NCBI GenBank assembly: GCA_050010595.1
Contig: JBEKKS010000010.1
Location: 1-64,000 of the forward strand
Reading direction: 5' to 3'
From: Palsa-513 sp050010595
GTDB lineage: Bacteria; Actinomycetota; Thermoleophilia; Solirubrobacterales; Solirubrobacteraceae
Length of the DNA: 64,000 nucleotides
The notes below the pieces were generated by a model. That model searched no databases and was not told where the DNA came from. It saw only the letters and a list, made by a program, of their open reading frames with translations. The position numbers and the translations under genes were made by a program. Below, piece after piece: positions 20,391-28,276 of this stretch (positions within the stretch are counted from its first letter, which is position 1; each line of letters begins with the position of its first letter).

Positions 20391-20875
20391 CGCTCGAACC
20401 CGAACTCGTTAGCCGGCGACGCAGATTGCGTGGTCGGTGCAGGTGCCGGCGGCGCAGTGGGCGCGAGCTCGACCGGTATGCGCGGCGGACGCGGCTTGCG
20501 TACCGGCCGATGCTCGACGCCACGACGCGGTCCGCGACCCCGCTCAAGCCCCTCCAGTGGGTGCTCGACCTGGTCCGTCAACCGCTTCTGCGCTGCCACG
20601 GCGAGCCGTGCCAGCTTCGTCGGAGCGCCGGCCTGGAGTTGATGGGCCGGAACCGTCGAGGTCCCGACACTCACCAGAACCGCCACGAGCAGCACGACGA
20701 CACCGCCGATGAGCAGGGCCGTCGCGACGAGCCGGCTTCGCACGGAGACGACAAGGTCAGCGTCCGGGTCGTCGGCTAGCTGCAGGGTCGGACGGTCGGG
20801 TGCCTCGCCGGGCGGCTCGCCGAGCAGCTCCGCCTCGTCGATCACGCGGTAGACGGCAACCGGTCGCCGGCGCAC
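20387..20875 (-). CDS. bitopic membrane protein with EFGFER tail, head of the secretion operon
   Basis: 162 residues from GTG at 20875. The N-terminal 45 residues are acidic and cytoplasmic, with a membrane helix near 48-70. A basic, then Pro/Ala-rich extracellular region follows, ending in SPANEFGFER. I do not recognise a family. The same last six residues end the sigma-like protein at 22431-23666. An ATG at 20908, same frame, starts nine codons that end at TAG (20881-20879) three bases before this GTG, and a promoter-like element points at that ATG. The protein may therefore begin at 20908 with an amber interruption, or follow a short leader. Confidence 0.7.
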   Translation of the reverse strand: MRRRPVAVYRVIDEAELLGEPPGEAPDRPTLQLADDPDADLVVSVRSRLVATALLIGGVVVLLVAVLVSVGTSTVPAHQLQAGAPTKLARLAVAAQKRLTDQVEHPLEGLERGRGPRRGVEHRPVRKPRPPRIPVELAPTAPPAPAPTTQSASPANEFGFER

Positions 20876-20878
20876 CGC

Positions 20879-20908
20879 CTAGCTCGCTTGCGTCGTCGGT
20901 GGCTCCAT
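20879..20908 (-). CDS. nine-codon leader ORF (or amber-interrupted start of the next gene)
   Basis: Encodes MEPPTTQAS then TAG. It is in the same frame as the gene starting at 20875. Its ATG lies 7 bp after the promoter-like element 20945-20915, the same distance as the ATG of the sigma-like gene from its copy. This equal spacing is the main reason to take it seriously. It could be a leader peptide of a leaderless mRNA. It could also be the real N-terminus of the downstream protein broken by a TAG. Confidence 0.4.
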   Translation of the reverse strand: MEPPTTQAS

Positions 20909-20914
20909 GACCTG

Positions 20915-20945
20915 CCGTTCCGACAAACCGTGTTGGTCTGGGACA
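20915..20945 (-). promoter_or_regulatory. sigma-type promoter element, copy 1 (secretion operon)
   Basis: On the minus strand: TGTCCC at 20945-20940, a 17-bp spacer containing ACCAACACGG and ending TTTGT, then CGGAAC, then GG. It matches copy 2 (23703-23673) at 22 of 31 positions, including every base of TGTCCCA and of TTTGTCGGAA. Spacing fits a -35/-10 promoter with start of transcription at the ATG (20908). A direct repeat of TGTC 20 bp apart is also present, so an operator role is possible. Confidence 0.6.
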
Positions 20946-21093
20946 CCGCGCCGGTGTCACACCCCTCAATTCAGCTGACGCAGCAGTATCGTCCCGTGTC
21001 GGTGAGCCGGGAAGCCTGGTCAGCGCCGAGTCGCACTGCCTTATAGCGATGCCACCACCACTCCCAGGCTCACCAGCACGTAGGCGGACCGCG

Positions 21094-22426
21094 ATGAGAT
21101 CGCGGATTCCACTGCCCTCAGCGTGGCGACCCGAGGCGCTGCGAACGAACCTCTGGCTCGTTCCGACCGTAGAGATCCTCATCGCAGTTCTGCTGTTCGC
21201 CGGCACCTATGCCGTCGATCGAGCCGCATACGACGGGACGATCTCACTGCCGTCGTTCGTCAACAGCGGGAGCGCAGACGCCGCAGGGAGATCCTGACCG
21301 GAATCGCAGCAGCGGCGGTCATCACCGTGGTCACGCTCGTCTTCTCGATCACGATCGTGACGCTCACGCTCGCATCGACACAGTTTGGCCCGCGAATGCT
21401 CCGGAACTTCATCCGCGACTGGGTCACGCAGCTCACACTGGGCAGCTCGTCGCGACGTTCGTCTACTCAATCCTCGCGCTTGTCGTGATCTCGCCCGGCT
21501 CCCGTGGGGAGTTCGTGCCACACCTGTCGATCACCGTCAACATGGCGCTGGTGGTGGTGGACGTCGGCGTGCTCGTGCTGTTCATCGACCACATCGCCAA
21601 ATCGATCCAGCTACCGCAGGTCATCGCGAGCATCGCCCGTGACCTCTCGCGCGCGATCGAAGCCGATGCAGGGTTGGCGCAGTCGGCCGTTTCGAAAGCC
21701 GGCCTGTCATTGTCGGAGGTGACCAAGCGGCTTGACGAGGAGGGGGCCGTCGTCACGGCGATGGACACCGGCTACCTGCAATTCGTGCGCATCGACCCGC
21801 TGATCGCGATCTCGGCGGAGACCCACTCCGTGATCCGGCTGCTTCACCGCCCAGGACACTTCGTTGCCACCGGCAAACCGCTCGCGCACGTCTGGCCCGC
21901 CGACGCCGCGCCTCGCATAGCGCGGGCGCTCGGCGGAGCTCACGCGACAGGCCTGCATCGCACGCTCACCCAGGACCTCTCCTTCGCCGTTGAGCAACTT
22001 GTCGAAATTGCGATCCGCGCGCTGTCGCCGGCGGTCAATGACACGTTCACGGCGATCGCCTGCATCGACTGGCTCGGTGATGGTCTATGCAAGATCGCAG
22101 ACCACTGGCGGCCGAGCGCGGTACACCGCGACCTAACCGGACACGTCCGCGTCATCACTGTGACCGTCGGCTTCCACCGGCTGGTCGAGCGCGCGCACGA
22201 CAAGATCCGCCAGGCCAGGCGCGCGATGCCGGCCGTGATGATCCGCCAGCTCGACGGCCTCACCAAGTTGATGGGTCACGTGACTTCGCAGGACTAGCGC
22301 GACGCTCTGCTCGAGCAGGCTGAGATGATCCTGCGTGCGAGCGAGGAATCGGTGCCGGAGCCCGCGGATCGCGCCGCGGTTCATGCGCGCTACGAGAACG
22401 TGCGAGCCGCCGCCGCCTCCAGCTAG
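21094..22426 (+). pseudogene. DUF2254 membrane protein, inactivated
   Basis: Three frames together spell a DUF2254 protein. Frame one (from ATG 21094) gives LRTNLWLVPTVEILIAVLLF and ends SADAAGRS. Frame two continues as ILTGIAAAAVITVVTLVFS to WVTQLTLG. Frame three goes on from QLVATFVYSILALVVISPGS to LMGHVTSQD. The frame changes fall near 21285 and 21440. A TAG at 22295-22297 then interrupts frame three, after which the expected tail (LLEQAEMILRASEESVPEPADR) continues to a stop at 22424-22426. Three lesions argue for real decay rather than a single sequencing error. It is inserted between the sigma-like gene and the secretion operon. Confidence 0.85.
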
Positions 22427-22430
22427 GTCA

Positions 22431-23666
22431 TCAACGCTCGAACCCGAACTCCGTCTGCTCTTGGCGGGTGGTCGCCGGACTCTGCGCCGGCAGCGGTGAC
22501 ACCGGCGGCGATGGCACGCTTGCCGCGGCGGCGTGATGGACCCCGAACTCGCGCCTAACCTGGGCGACCTCGCTGCGCTCGCGCGAGGCGGGTGAAGGCT
22601 GGACCACGACCAGCCGCATCGCGCTACTAACGGTTGAGGGCACCTCCGCGCGCGCCGGATTGTAATGGCGGTGACTGGCTACCTGATGCACGCGCCCGCC
22701 GAGGCCGAACGGCACCGCGACGTGCTCGCAGAACGCGTAGCCACCGGCAGCGGTCGCCACGGACAGGGCTGCAACCGACGCCTTTACGGCCGCGAGGCCG
22801 GCGGTCGATGCGCCCGTGACGCCGGCCGCGCCGGTCCCGCCAACCTCCGCGCCCGGATGACGGAGGGCCAGGAGTACACGCTTGAGCTGCGCCAGCAGCA
22901 CACCAGCTACGCCGGGCCCCAAGAGCGGCGGGAGGGCGGCAGCGACACGCCGCTGGGCCCGCTCAAGCGCCACGACGTAGTGGGCACAGGACGCGCAGTT
23001 GGCAACGTGAGCGCGGGCCCGTAAGGTCTGCTCGACATCGGCCGTGCGCGCGACCAGCGCGACTAGGTCCGCCTCCAGCCGACGGCAGCGCTCCCCGCTC
23101 TGGTATTCGTCGACGAGCGCCCGCAGGCGCCAGCGCGCGCGCTGCGAAACCTTGCGGAACTTCTCGATCGACCAACCGTAGCGGGCGCAGAACTCGTCCG
23201 CTGCCAGCTCCAGGTTGACCTGTCCATGCAGCACGAGTCGCTGGTCGAGCGTCAGCTCCGTGATCACCTCGCGCAGACGGCGAACCTCCGCGTGGACCGC
23301 GACTTGGCGCTCGACCACCGCGCCACGGTCCTCGATCTCGAACAGGCCGTCGTCCGAGCCCTCTACCGGAAGTGCGTTGGCGATCGCGGCCTCGATGCCG
23401 CTGCGACCGCCGAGAGCGCGGCGACGGTCGTTGATTCTGCTGAGGAACTTCTGCTCGAGCGCGTTGCGGACATGGTCCGCGTCCGCAAACGGCGAGCGTC
23501 GTGCGCGCAGCACAAGCTCGAGGGTGGCCTGGCTATAGCAGTCCTCGAGGTCCTCAAAGCGCAGGCGCCGCCGGTGGACACGCAAGAGGCGCTCCCTGCG
23601 CGCAGCCGCTACCCGGGCGACCACCTCCGCGGGGTCAGCATGCGCATCACGCAGAGCAGATCCCAT
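22431..23666 (-). CDS. sigma factor / zinc anti-sigma / membrane fusion protein with EFGFER tail
   Basis: 411 residues from ATG 23666. Residues 18-90 resemble sigma region 2 (FEDLEDCYSQATLELVLRAR). Residues 136-188 resemble region 4 (ELTLDQRLVLHGQVNLE, WSIEKFRKVSQRARWRLRAL). H220-x3-C224-x2-C227 is a ZAS zinc anti-sigma motif. A hydrophobic helix lies near 292-318, followed by a Pro/Ala-rich exported tail ending TEFGFER. One polypeptide thus holds the sigma factor, its likely inhibitor and a membrane anchor, as in some ECF groups with C-terminal extensions. The upstream element is shared with the secretion operon, so it probably activates itself and that operon. Confidence 0.8.
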   Translation of the reverse strand: MGSALRDAHADPAEVVARVAAARRERLLRVHRRRLRFEDLEDCYSQATLELVLRARRSPFADADHVRNALEQKFLSRINDRRRALGGRSGIEAAIANALPVEGSDDGLFEIEDRGAVVERQVAVHAEVRRLREVITELTLDQRLVLHGQVNLELAADEFCARYGWSIEKFRKVSQRARWRLRALVDEYQSGERCRRLEADLVALVARTADVEQTLRARAHVANCASCAHYVVALERAQRRVAAALPPLLGPGVAGVLLAQLKRVLLALRHPGAEVGGTGAAGVTGASTAGLAAVKASVAALSVATAAGGYAFCEHVAVPFGLGGRVHQVASHRHYNPARAEVPSTVSSAMRLVVVQPSPASRERSEVAQVRREFGVHHAAAASVPSPPVSPLPAQSPATTRQEQTEFGFER

Positions 23667-23672
23667 CGCGCA

Positions 23673-23703
23673 CCTTTCCGACAAAGCGTTAAGGAATGGG
23701 ACA
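23673..23703 (-). promoter_or_regulatory. sigma-type promoter element, copy 2 (sigma-like gene)
   Basis: On the minus strand: TGTCCC at 23703-23698, a 17-bp spacer ending CTTTGT, then CGGAAA, then GG. The ATG of the sigma-like gene is 7 bp beyond, so the transcript may be leaderless; GGAAAGG could alternatively act as a Shine-Dalgarno. It matches copy 1 at 20945-20915 without gaps. Confidence 0.6.
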
Positions 23704-23829
23704 AAGCACGCGGCATCCGACTATCGACGGCCGCCCACGGCGAGTGTAGGCGCCGCGCTGAGGGGCGCAACACAGAACCGCGGATTTTCCGCGCGGTTTC
23801 GCCCGCGAGACGAAGAGGCCGTCGTGACC

Positions 23830-24366
23830 TCAGCTAATGATCGTCAACCCGAGCGCCACGCTCATAACGACCCCGACGACGAGGGCGACCATGACCGACG
23901 CGGCCCAGCGCTCTTTCGCTTCGGCGATCGATTGGGCGTCGTCGGCGCGACAGCGGACGAGCACGAGTGCGAGCCGGCGTGCCTCGACCGGATCTTGGCG
24001 CGGGCCCTTCTCGTAGCCGCGCATGTCTGCCAGCGCGTCGCTGTAGGCGAGGCTGCGGCTTGTGAGCCGCAAGCTGCGGCGCGTGAGCTGCACGTGCAGG
24101 CCGGCGTAGAAGCGGGCGGCGAGCGCGAGAACGAAGACGAACGCGAGGACGATCGTCACAGCCCAGGCGTAGGTGGTGTCGATGTGCTTGATCGTCTGGG
24201 CGGCGGTCGCCGTGAGGCCGGCGAGCGCGAGCGCGCCCGTTACCGCCGCGGCGGAGGTCCCGTCCGCGTTCGTGCGGCGCAGCTGGAACGCGTCAAAGAG
24301 CGACTGCTCCTGGGCGATCAGGATGTCGAGCGCGTCCGCTTCGGGACTGCTTGCGCTCGGGCTCAC
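23830..24366 (-). CDS. small membrane protein of unknown function
   Basis: 178 residues from GTG at 24366, overlapping the TAG of the upstream gene by one base. An N-terminal acidic helix (ILIAQEQSLFDAFQLRRTNADG) is followed by a helical hairpin near 40-85, a long charged helix, and a C-terminal membrane segment (VMVALVVGVVMSVALGLTI). The layout recalls SLATT-type two-helix membrane effectors, but no diagnostic motif is present. It is probably co-transcribed with the gene before it. Confidence 0.6.
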   Translation of the reverse strand: MSPSASSPEADALDILIAQEQSLFDAFQLRRTNADGTSAAAVTGALALAGLTATAAQTIKHIDTTYAWAVTIVLAFVFVLALAARFYAGLHVQLTRRSLRLTSRSLAYSDALADMRGYEKGPRQDPVEARRLALVLVRCRADDAQSIAEAKERWAASVMVALVVGVVMSVALGLTIIS

Positions 24367-25079
24367 TACGCACGAAGCCAGCGCGAGGTCTCATCCTCGC
24401 TCGAGATCCCGCGCAGGCGGGTCGCGACGAGCGCGCCCGAGCCGCTCGGATCCCACGGGCGGGGCAGGCAGAGGCGGTCGCGCCAGCGGTGCGGGCAGAC
24501 GTATGGGCTCCAGGTCGAGCCGCGGACCTCGACGCGCGCGAAGCGGAACTCGAACGGGACGCGGCCGAGGCGGGCGCTGAAGCTGCCCGGGTCTGTGAGC
24601 GCGAATGCGCGCGGCAGGTGCGTCGGGCGCGATGGCACCTCGTTGCACCACAGGCGCCACCAGTCCTCGTAGTCCTCGACGAGATCCTCGGCGAGGTAGT
24701 CGCGCTCACGGAAGAGCTCGACGCCGGGGCGGCGCGTCTGCCAGTGCCAGGACGGTGCGGCAGCGAGGATCCAGCCGTAGGTCAGCTTGTGCTCGGCGAT
24801 CGCGCTCGCGAGCTTCGCGATATCCCAGGCGCAGCCCGACAGTCCGTCGCCGGAGATGCACCACTGGAGCTCGATGCCTGCGAACTCGTCGAGGACGAGG
24901 TCAAACGGCCCGATCTCCGGCCAGTGCTTGAGCGTCATCGCGACCGATGGCTCGCCAGCGACAGAGGCCAGCGCAGCTTGGAAGTCGGCCTCCGTCAGCT
25001 CCGTGGCGCGCTTCGCCGCCGCTGCCTGCTCGAGCGCAGGCAGCGCCCCTTCGAGCAGCACTCGTGGCGAGCCGTCCAC
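24366..25079 (-). CDS. hypothetical protein rich in tryptophan
   Basis: 237 residues from GTG at 25079. No signal peptide or membrane helix. Visible elements: LTEADFQAALASVAGEPS, FDLVLDEFAGIELQWCISGDGLSGCAW, YDYEDWWRLWCNEVPSRPTH-like stretch and a C-terminal CPHRWRDRLCLPRP. Length and composition look like a soluble globular protein. No family was recognised. It overlaps the small membrane protein gene downstream, which suggests the two act together. Confidence 0.6.
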   Translation of the reverse strand: MDGSPRVLLEGALPALEQAAAAKRATELTEADFQAALASVAGEPSVAMTLKHWPEIGPFDLVLDEFAGIELQWCISGDGLSGCAWDIAKLASAIAEHKLTYGWILAAAPSWHWQTRRPGVELFRERDYLAEDLVEDYEDWWRLWCNEVPSRPTHLPRAFALTDPGSFSARLGRVPFEFRFARVEVRGSTWSPYVCPHRWRDRLCLPRPWDPSGSGALVATRLRGISSEDETSRWLRA

Positions 25080-25097
25080 GCGACTGAGGGTACTACG

Positions 25098-25394
25098 CTA
25101 GGCGCGCACTCCGGTGAAGGGGGCGGCAGGAAAAAACCCGGCCTTTGCGTGACCGGACATCTCGTCACCGTTGACGGTGCCGGTCAGGGTCGCGGTCAAG
25201 GAGATCGGCTTCGTGACCTTGATCTTCCAGCTGAAGCTCTCGCCGTCGACGCTGCCGTCGAAGATCTCGACCTGCTCGTCGCCCATCGCGGCGGTGCCGC
25301 TCAGGACGTCGCCCTCCTGCGAGAGCTCGAGCGTTGACTCCTGCTTACCCATCGGGGTATCGATCGTGAGCTTCCACGTGCCGCTGACGGTCAT
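25098..25394 (-). CDS. small beta-rich protein of unknown function
   Basis: 98 residues, alternating-residue beta pattern: GTWKLTIDTPMGKQ, STLELSQEGDVLSGTAAMGDEQ, FSWKIKVTKPISLTATLTG, DEMSGHAKAGFFPAAPFTGVRA. It looks like a single beta-barrel or calycin-like domain, seen as a stand-alone protein in several actinobacteria and in multidomain hydrolase contexts. No catalytic residues can be assigned. GAGGG lies 8 bp before the ATG. Confidence 0.65.
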   Translation of the reverse strand: MTVSGTWKLTIDTPMGKQESTLELSQEGDVLSGTAAMGDEQVEIFDGSVDGESFSWKIKVTKPISLTATLTGTVNGDEMSGHAKAGFFPAAPFTGVRA

Positions 25395-25442
25395 CTGGCT
25401 GCCCTCTCTGTAGTGGTCGGGAGGCGAAGCATAGGCCCAGCG

Positions 25443-27086
25443 CTAGAACGGACCGCCGCCCCAATCGCCGCGCGCAAGGCGCTCGCGGAGGTCGTGCTTG
25501 TCGAGCTTGCCGACACTCGTCTTTGGAATCGAATCGAGGAAGATGACCTCGTCGGGAAGCGAGAAGGACGCGAGGTGCGGGCGCAGGTGGTCGAGCAGCT
25601 CCACCGCGGTCACGCTCGCGCCGTCGGCGAGGACGACGCAAGCGAGCGGGCGCTCCCCCCAGCGCTCATCGGGGCGTGCGATCACCGCGGCCTCCGCGAC
25701 CGCCGCGTGCGAGAGCAGGAGGCTCTCGAGCTCGAGCGAGGAGATCCACTCGCCGCCCGACTTGATCATGTCCTTCGTGCGGTCGGTGATCTGCACGTAG
25801 CCGCGTGGGTCGATGGTCGCGAGGTCGCCGGTCCGCAGCCAGCCGTCGTGGAAGCTCTCAGAGCGCGGATCGTTGAAGTAGGCGCGCGCAACCCAGGGGC
25901 CGCGCGCCTCGAGCTCGCCGCTCGCCTTGCCGTCCCATGGAAGCTCGTTGCCGTCGGTGTCCATGATGCGCAGCTCGACGAACGGAACCGCGGCGCCCTG
26001 TTTTGCTGCGAGCGCGTCCGCCTCGTCCTCGTCAAGGCCCGGGATCGGCGTCGAGACGGTTCCCATCGGAGAGGTCTCCGTCATCCCCCAGGCGTGGCGC
26101 AGCTTGACGCCGTGGCGTTCCTCGAGCGCCTTCGCCAGCGCGAGCGGCATCGGCGCGCCACCGACGACCGCCATCCGCAGCGAGCGCAGGTTCGGGTGGT
26201 ACTCGTCGGCGTGACGCAACAGGTCCGCGTAGATCGTCGGTACGCAGGCCATCATCGTCGCGCGCTCCTGCTCGATCAGCTTCGTCAGCGAGCCGGCCTG
26301 GACGTAGGGGCCGGGCAGCAGGAGCGTCATGGCGTTGAGGGCCGTCGCGTGCGGCCAGCCCCAGGCATTGACGTGGAACATCGGCACCACGAGCAGGCTG
26401 CGGTCGGAGGAGCGCAGGCCGATCGCGTCGGTCATCAGCAGCGCGGCGGAATGCAGGAGGATCGAGCGGTGCGAGTAGAGGACGCCCTTCGGCTCGCCGG
26501 TCGTCCCGGTCGTAAAGCAGAGCGCCGCCGCCTGGCGCTCGGAGACGTCCGGGTAGTCGAAGGCGCTGCCGGGCGAGTCGGCGAGCAGCTCCTCGTAGCG
26601 GATCGTGTTCGGCAGATCGCCGGTTGGTCCGTCGCCCATCACGACGAAGTGCTCGACGCTGCGCAGTCTCGGGGCGAGCTTGGCGAGCGCCGGGGCGATG
26701 CTGTCATCGACGAAGATCACGCGGTCCGCGGCCTGGTTGATCACCTCGACGATGTGCTCGGGGTGCAGGCGCAAGTTGATCGTGTGCAGGACCGCGCCGG
26801 AGGCGGGGATCGCGAAGTAGCACTCGAAATGACGCTGGGTGTTCCAGGCGAACGTGCCGACGCGGTCGCCCTGCTCGATGCCGAGGCGCGCGAGCGCGTG
26901 CGCCAAGCGGTCGATGCGAGCGGTGATCTCGGGGTAGGCGGTGCGCTCGAGGCCCGAGGAGGTCAGCGTGACGATCTCACCGCTACCCGGGTAGGCACGC
27001 AGGCGCCGCAGCGCGTAGGGCAGCGCGAGCTGGAAGTCCTCCTGCATCAGTCCTTCGAGCACCGTGCCGGGAACGCTAGCGGGCAA
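25443..27086 (-). CDS. acyl-CoA synthetase (AMP-forming fatty-acid--CoA ligase)
   Basis: 547 residues. AMP-binding signature FTTGTTGEPKGVLYSHRS near 188-205, WGMTETSP near 340, DGWLRTGDLA, and the C-terminal hinge and lysine region (TDRTKDMIKSGGEWIS; SIPKTSVGKLDK). It activates a fatty or other carboxylic acid to the acyl-CoA through an acyl-AMP. The start is uncertain: TTG 27086 is the longest, while GTG in PGTVLEGL or ATG 27047 (MQEDFQLALP) fit family N-termini. It stands alone on the minus strand. Confidence 0.93.
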   Translation of the reverse strand: MPASVPGTVLEGLMQEDFQLALPYALRRLRAYPGSGEIVTLTSSGLERTAYPEITARIDRLAHALARLGIEQGDRVGTFAWNTQRHFECYFAIPASGAVLHTINLRLHPEHIVEVINQAADRVIFVDDSIAPALAKLAPRLRSVEHFVVMGDGPTGDLPNTIRYEELLADSPGSAFDYPDVSERQAAALCFTTGTTGEPKGVLYSHRSILLHSAALLMTDAIGLRSSDRSLLVVPMFHVNAWGWPHATALNAMTLLLPGPYVQAGSLTKLIEQERATMMACVPTIYADLLRHADEYHPNLRSLRMAVVGGAPMPLALAKALEERHGVKLRHAWGMTETSPMGTVSTPIPGLDEDEADALAAKQGAAVPFVELRIMDTDGNELPWDGKASGELEARGPWVARAYFNDPRSESFHDGWLRTGDLATIDPRGYVQITDRTKDMIKSGGEWISSLELESLLLSHAAVAEAAVIARPDERWGERPLACVVLADGASVTAVELLDHLRPHLASFSLPDEVIFLDSIPKTSVGKLDKHDLRERLARGDWGGGPF

Positions 27087-27104
27087 GCGGGCGGCGCGCC
27101 CGGC

Positions 27105-27746
27105 TCAGTGGCTCTGCTGCCAGGCAGTCCAGGCGTGAAACAGCGGGATCGTGAGGATCGCGAGCACGCCGCCGGCGACGAGCGAGCCGAGCAGCAGGAG
27201 GGCGCGCGCGCCACGGCCGGCGCCGTGGTCATCCCAGGGTCGCTCGCGCTCGCGACGGCGCGTCGTGACCAGCGTGATCAGGTCAGGGCCGTGGAGGATC
27301 ACGTGGCCCCACCAGACCGCGAGCCAGACGATGAAGCTGATCTTGTGGATCGGGTACCAGGTCGAGCGGCTCGACGGACCGGCGGCGAGCAGGACGACGC
27401 CGCTGACGAAGACCGCGAGCGTCGTGAGCACGACGAACGGCCCGACCGCTCGCATCACGAGCTCCGGCGCGCCCTTCTCGCGGTAGGCGCGATCACCGCT
27501 GTAGTAGCGCGCGAAGCGGTAGCTGACGCTGGCGAGCTTCAACAGCAGCGGACCGATCAGCAGCATCCCGATGAAGAGGTGCTCCCACAGCAGCGGGCCG
27601 ATCGCGACGATCGTGACGCCGAGCGCCGCCAGCACGATCAGCAGCGCGACTCCTGTTGCTGCGGTCAGCTCCGTGTTGCCGGGGGTGCCGCCCGCGAGCA
27701 GGCGGCGCACGCCGGTGCCGCCATCCGAGTCTCGACCGAGCGCCAC
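27105..27746 (-). CDS. cytochrome b561/DUF4405-like membrane protein
   Basis: About 213 residues from GTG at 27746 (VALGRDSDGG). The frame is open further upstream but that region is not protein-like. Four or five membrane helices carry histidines suited to haem ligation: EHLFIGMLLIGPLLLK, and HKISFIVWLAVWWGHVILH with three His in one helix. A final helix is near the C-terminus. This is the pattern of small di-haem b-type membrane cytochromes, but no partner dehydrogenase is adjacent. The function is unknown. Confidence 0.7.
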   Translation of the reverse strand: MALGRDSDGGTGVRRLLAGGTPGNTELTAATGVALLIVLAALGVTIVAIGPLLWEHLFIGMLLIGPLLLKLASVSYRFARYYSGDRAYREKGAPELVMRAVGPFVVLTTLAVFVSGVVLLAAGPSSRSTWYPIHKISFIVWLAVWWGHVILHGPDLITLVTTRRRERERPWDDHGAGRGARALLLLGSLVAGGVLAILTIPLFHAWTAWQQSH

Positions 27747-27832
27747 AGGCTGCAGTATGAGCGCTCCGGCAGGGTGGACGGGCGTATGCGGGGGGTTGAC
27801 CGTTTTCGCCGGGTGCCGATAAAGGCATCGGA

Positions 27833-28276
27833 ATGCAGGAAGAACGCCCACCCGAGACGTTGCGCCTCGTCGCCGACCGCGCCGCCGAGATGGAGGACGT
27901 CGGCGCGCTCGCGGCCGAGCTGACGGCGCAGCTCTACGCGGTTGCCGCCGGCGGGCCGCCGCGCGCGGTGCGCCACTACCACGAGGACGACGCGCTGCTG
28001 CTGCTACTGCGCTTCGATCCCGCGCACCTCGCAGACAGCGACGGGACCGGATCGCCGCTCAGCGAGGCTGCGCTGATGGCACTGCCCGACATGATCGCCT
28101 CCGCGGTGCGCACGCGCAGCGAGCACACCCACCGGCTCGTTCCCGGCAGCCTGACGATCTCGAGCGATCGCAGGTTCGTCTCGCTCGGCTTCAGCGTCGT
28201 GATCGAAGACGAGCAGGAGCAACATGGCGAGAGCGACGAGGCCTGGACGATGCCGCGGCTCTCACTCGCCGGCTAG
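27833..28276 (+). CDS. hypothetical protein, possibly DUF2294-like
   Basis: 147 residues, soluble. The sequence GGPPRAVRHYHEDDALLLLLRFD, a central helix with MALPDMIASAVRTRSEH, and PGSLTISSDRRFVSLGFSVV recall the DUF2294 fold (short beta-strands around a long helix), but the match is judged by eye only. It is transcribed divergently from the b561-like gene. Its TAG overlaps the stop of the convergent gene at 28273. Confidence 0.55.
   Translation: MQEERPPETLRLVADRAAEMEDVGALAAELTAQLYAVAAGGPPRAVRHYHEDDALLLLLRFDPAHLADSDGTGSPLSEAALMALPDMIASAVRTRSEHTHRLVPGSLTISSDRRFVSLGFSVVIEDEQEQHGESDEAWTMPRLSLAG

Noticed and set aside
13154..23703. Complete integrative conjugative element
   Set aside because: No integrase, relaxase, coupling protein or flanking direct repeats were seen; the only tRNA is 20 kb away.
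25413..27923. An 836-codon plus-strand open frame across the acyl-CoA ligase gene
   Set aside because: It is the antisense shadow of a clear AMP-binding enzyme in GC-rich DNA; its translation is Arg/Gln/Asp-rich with no motif.
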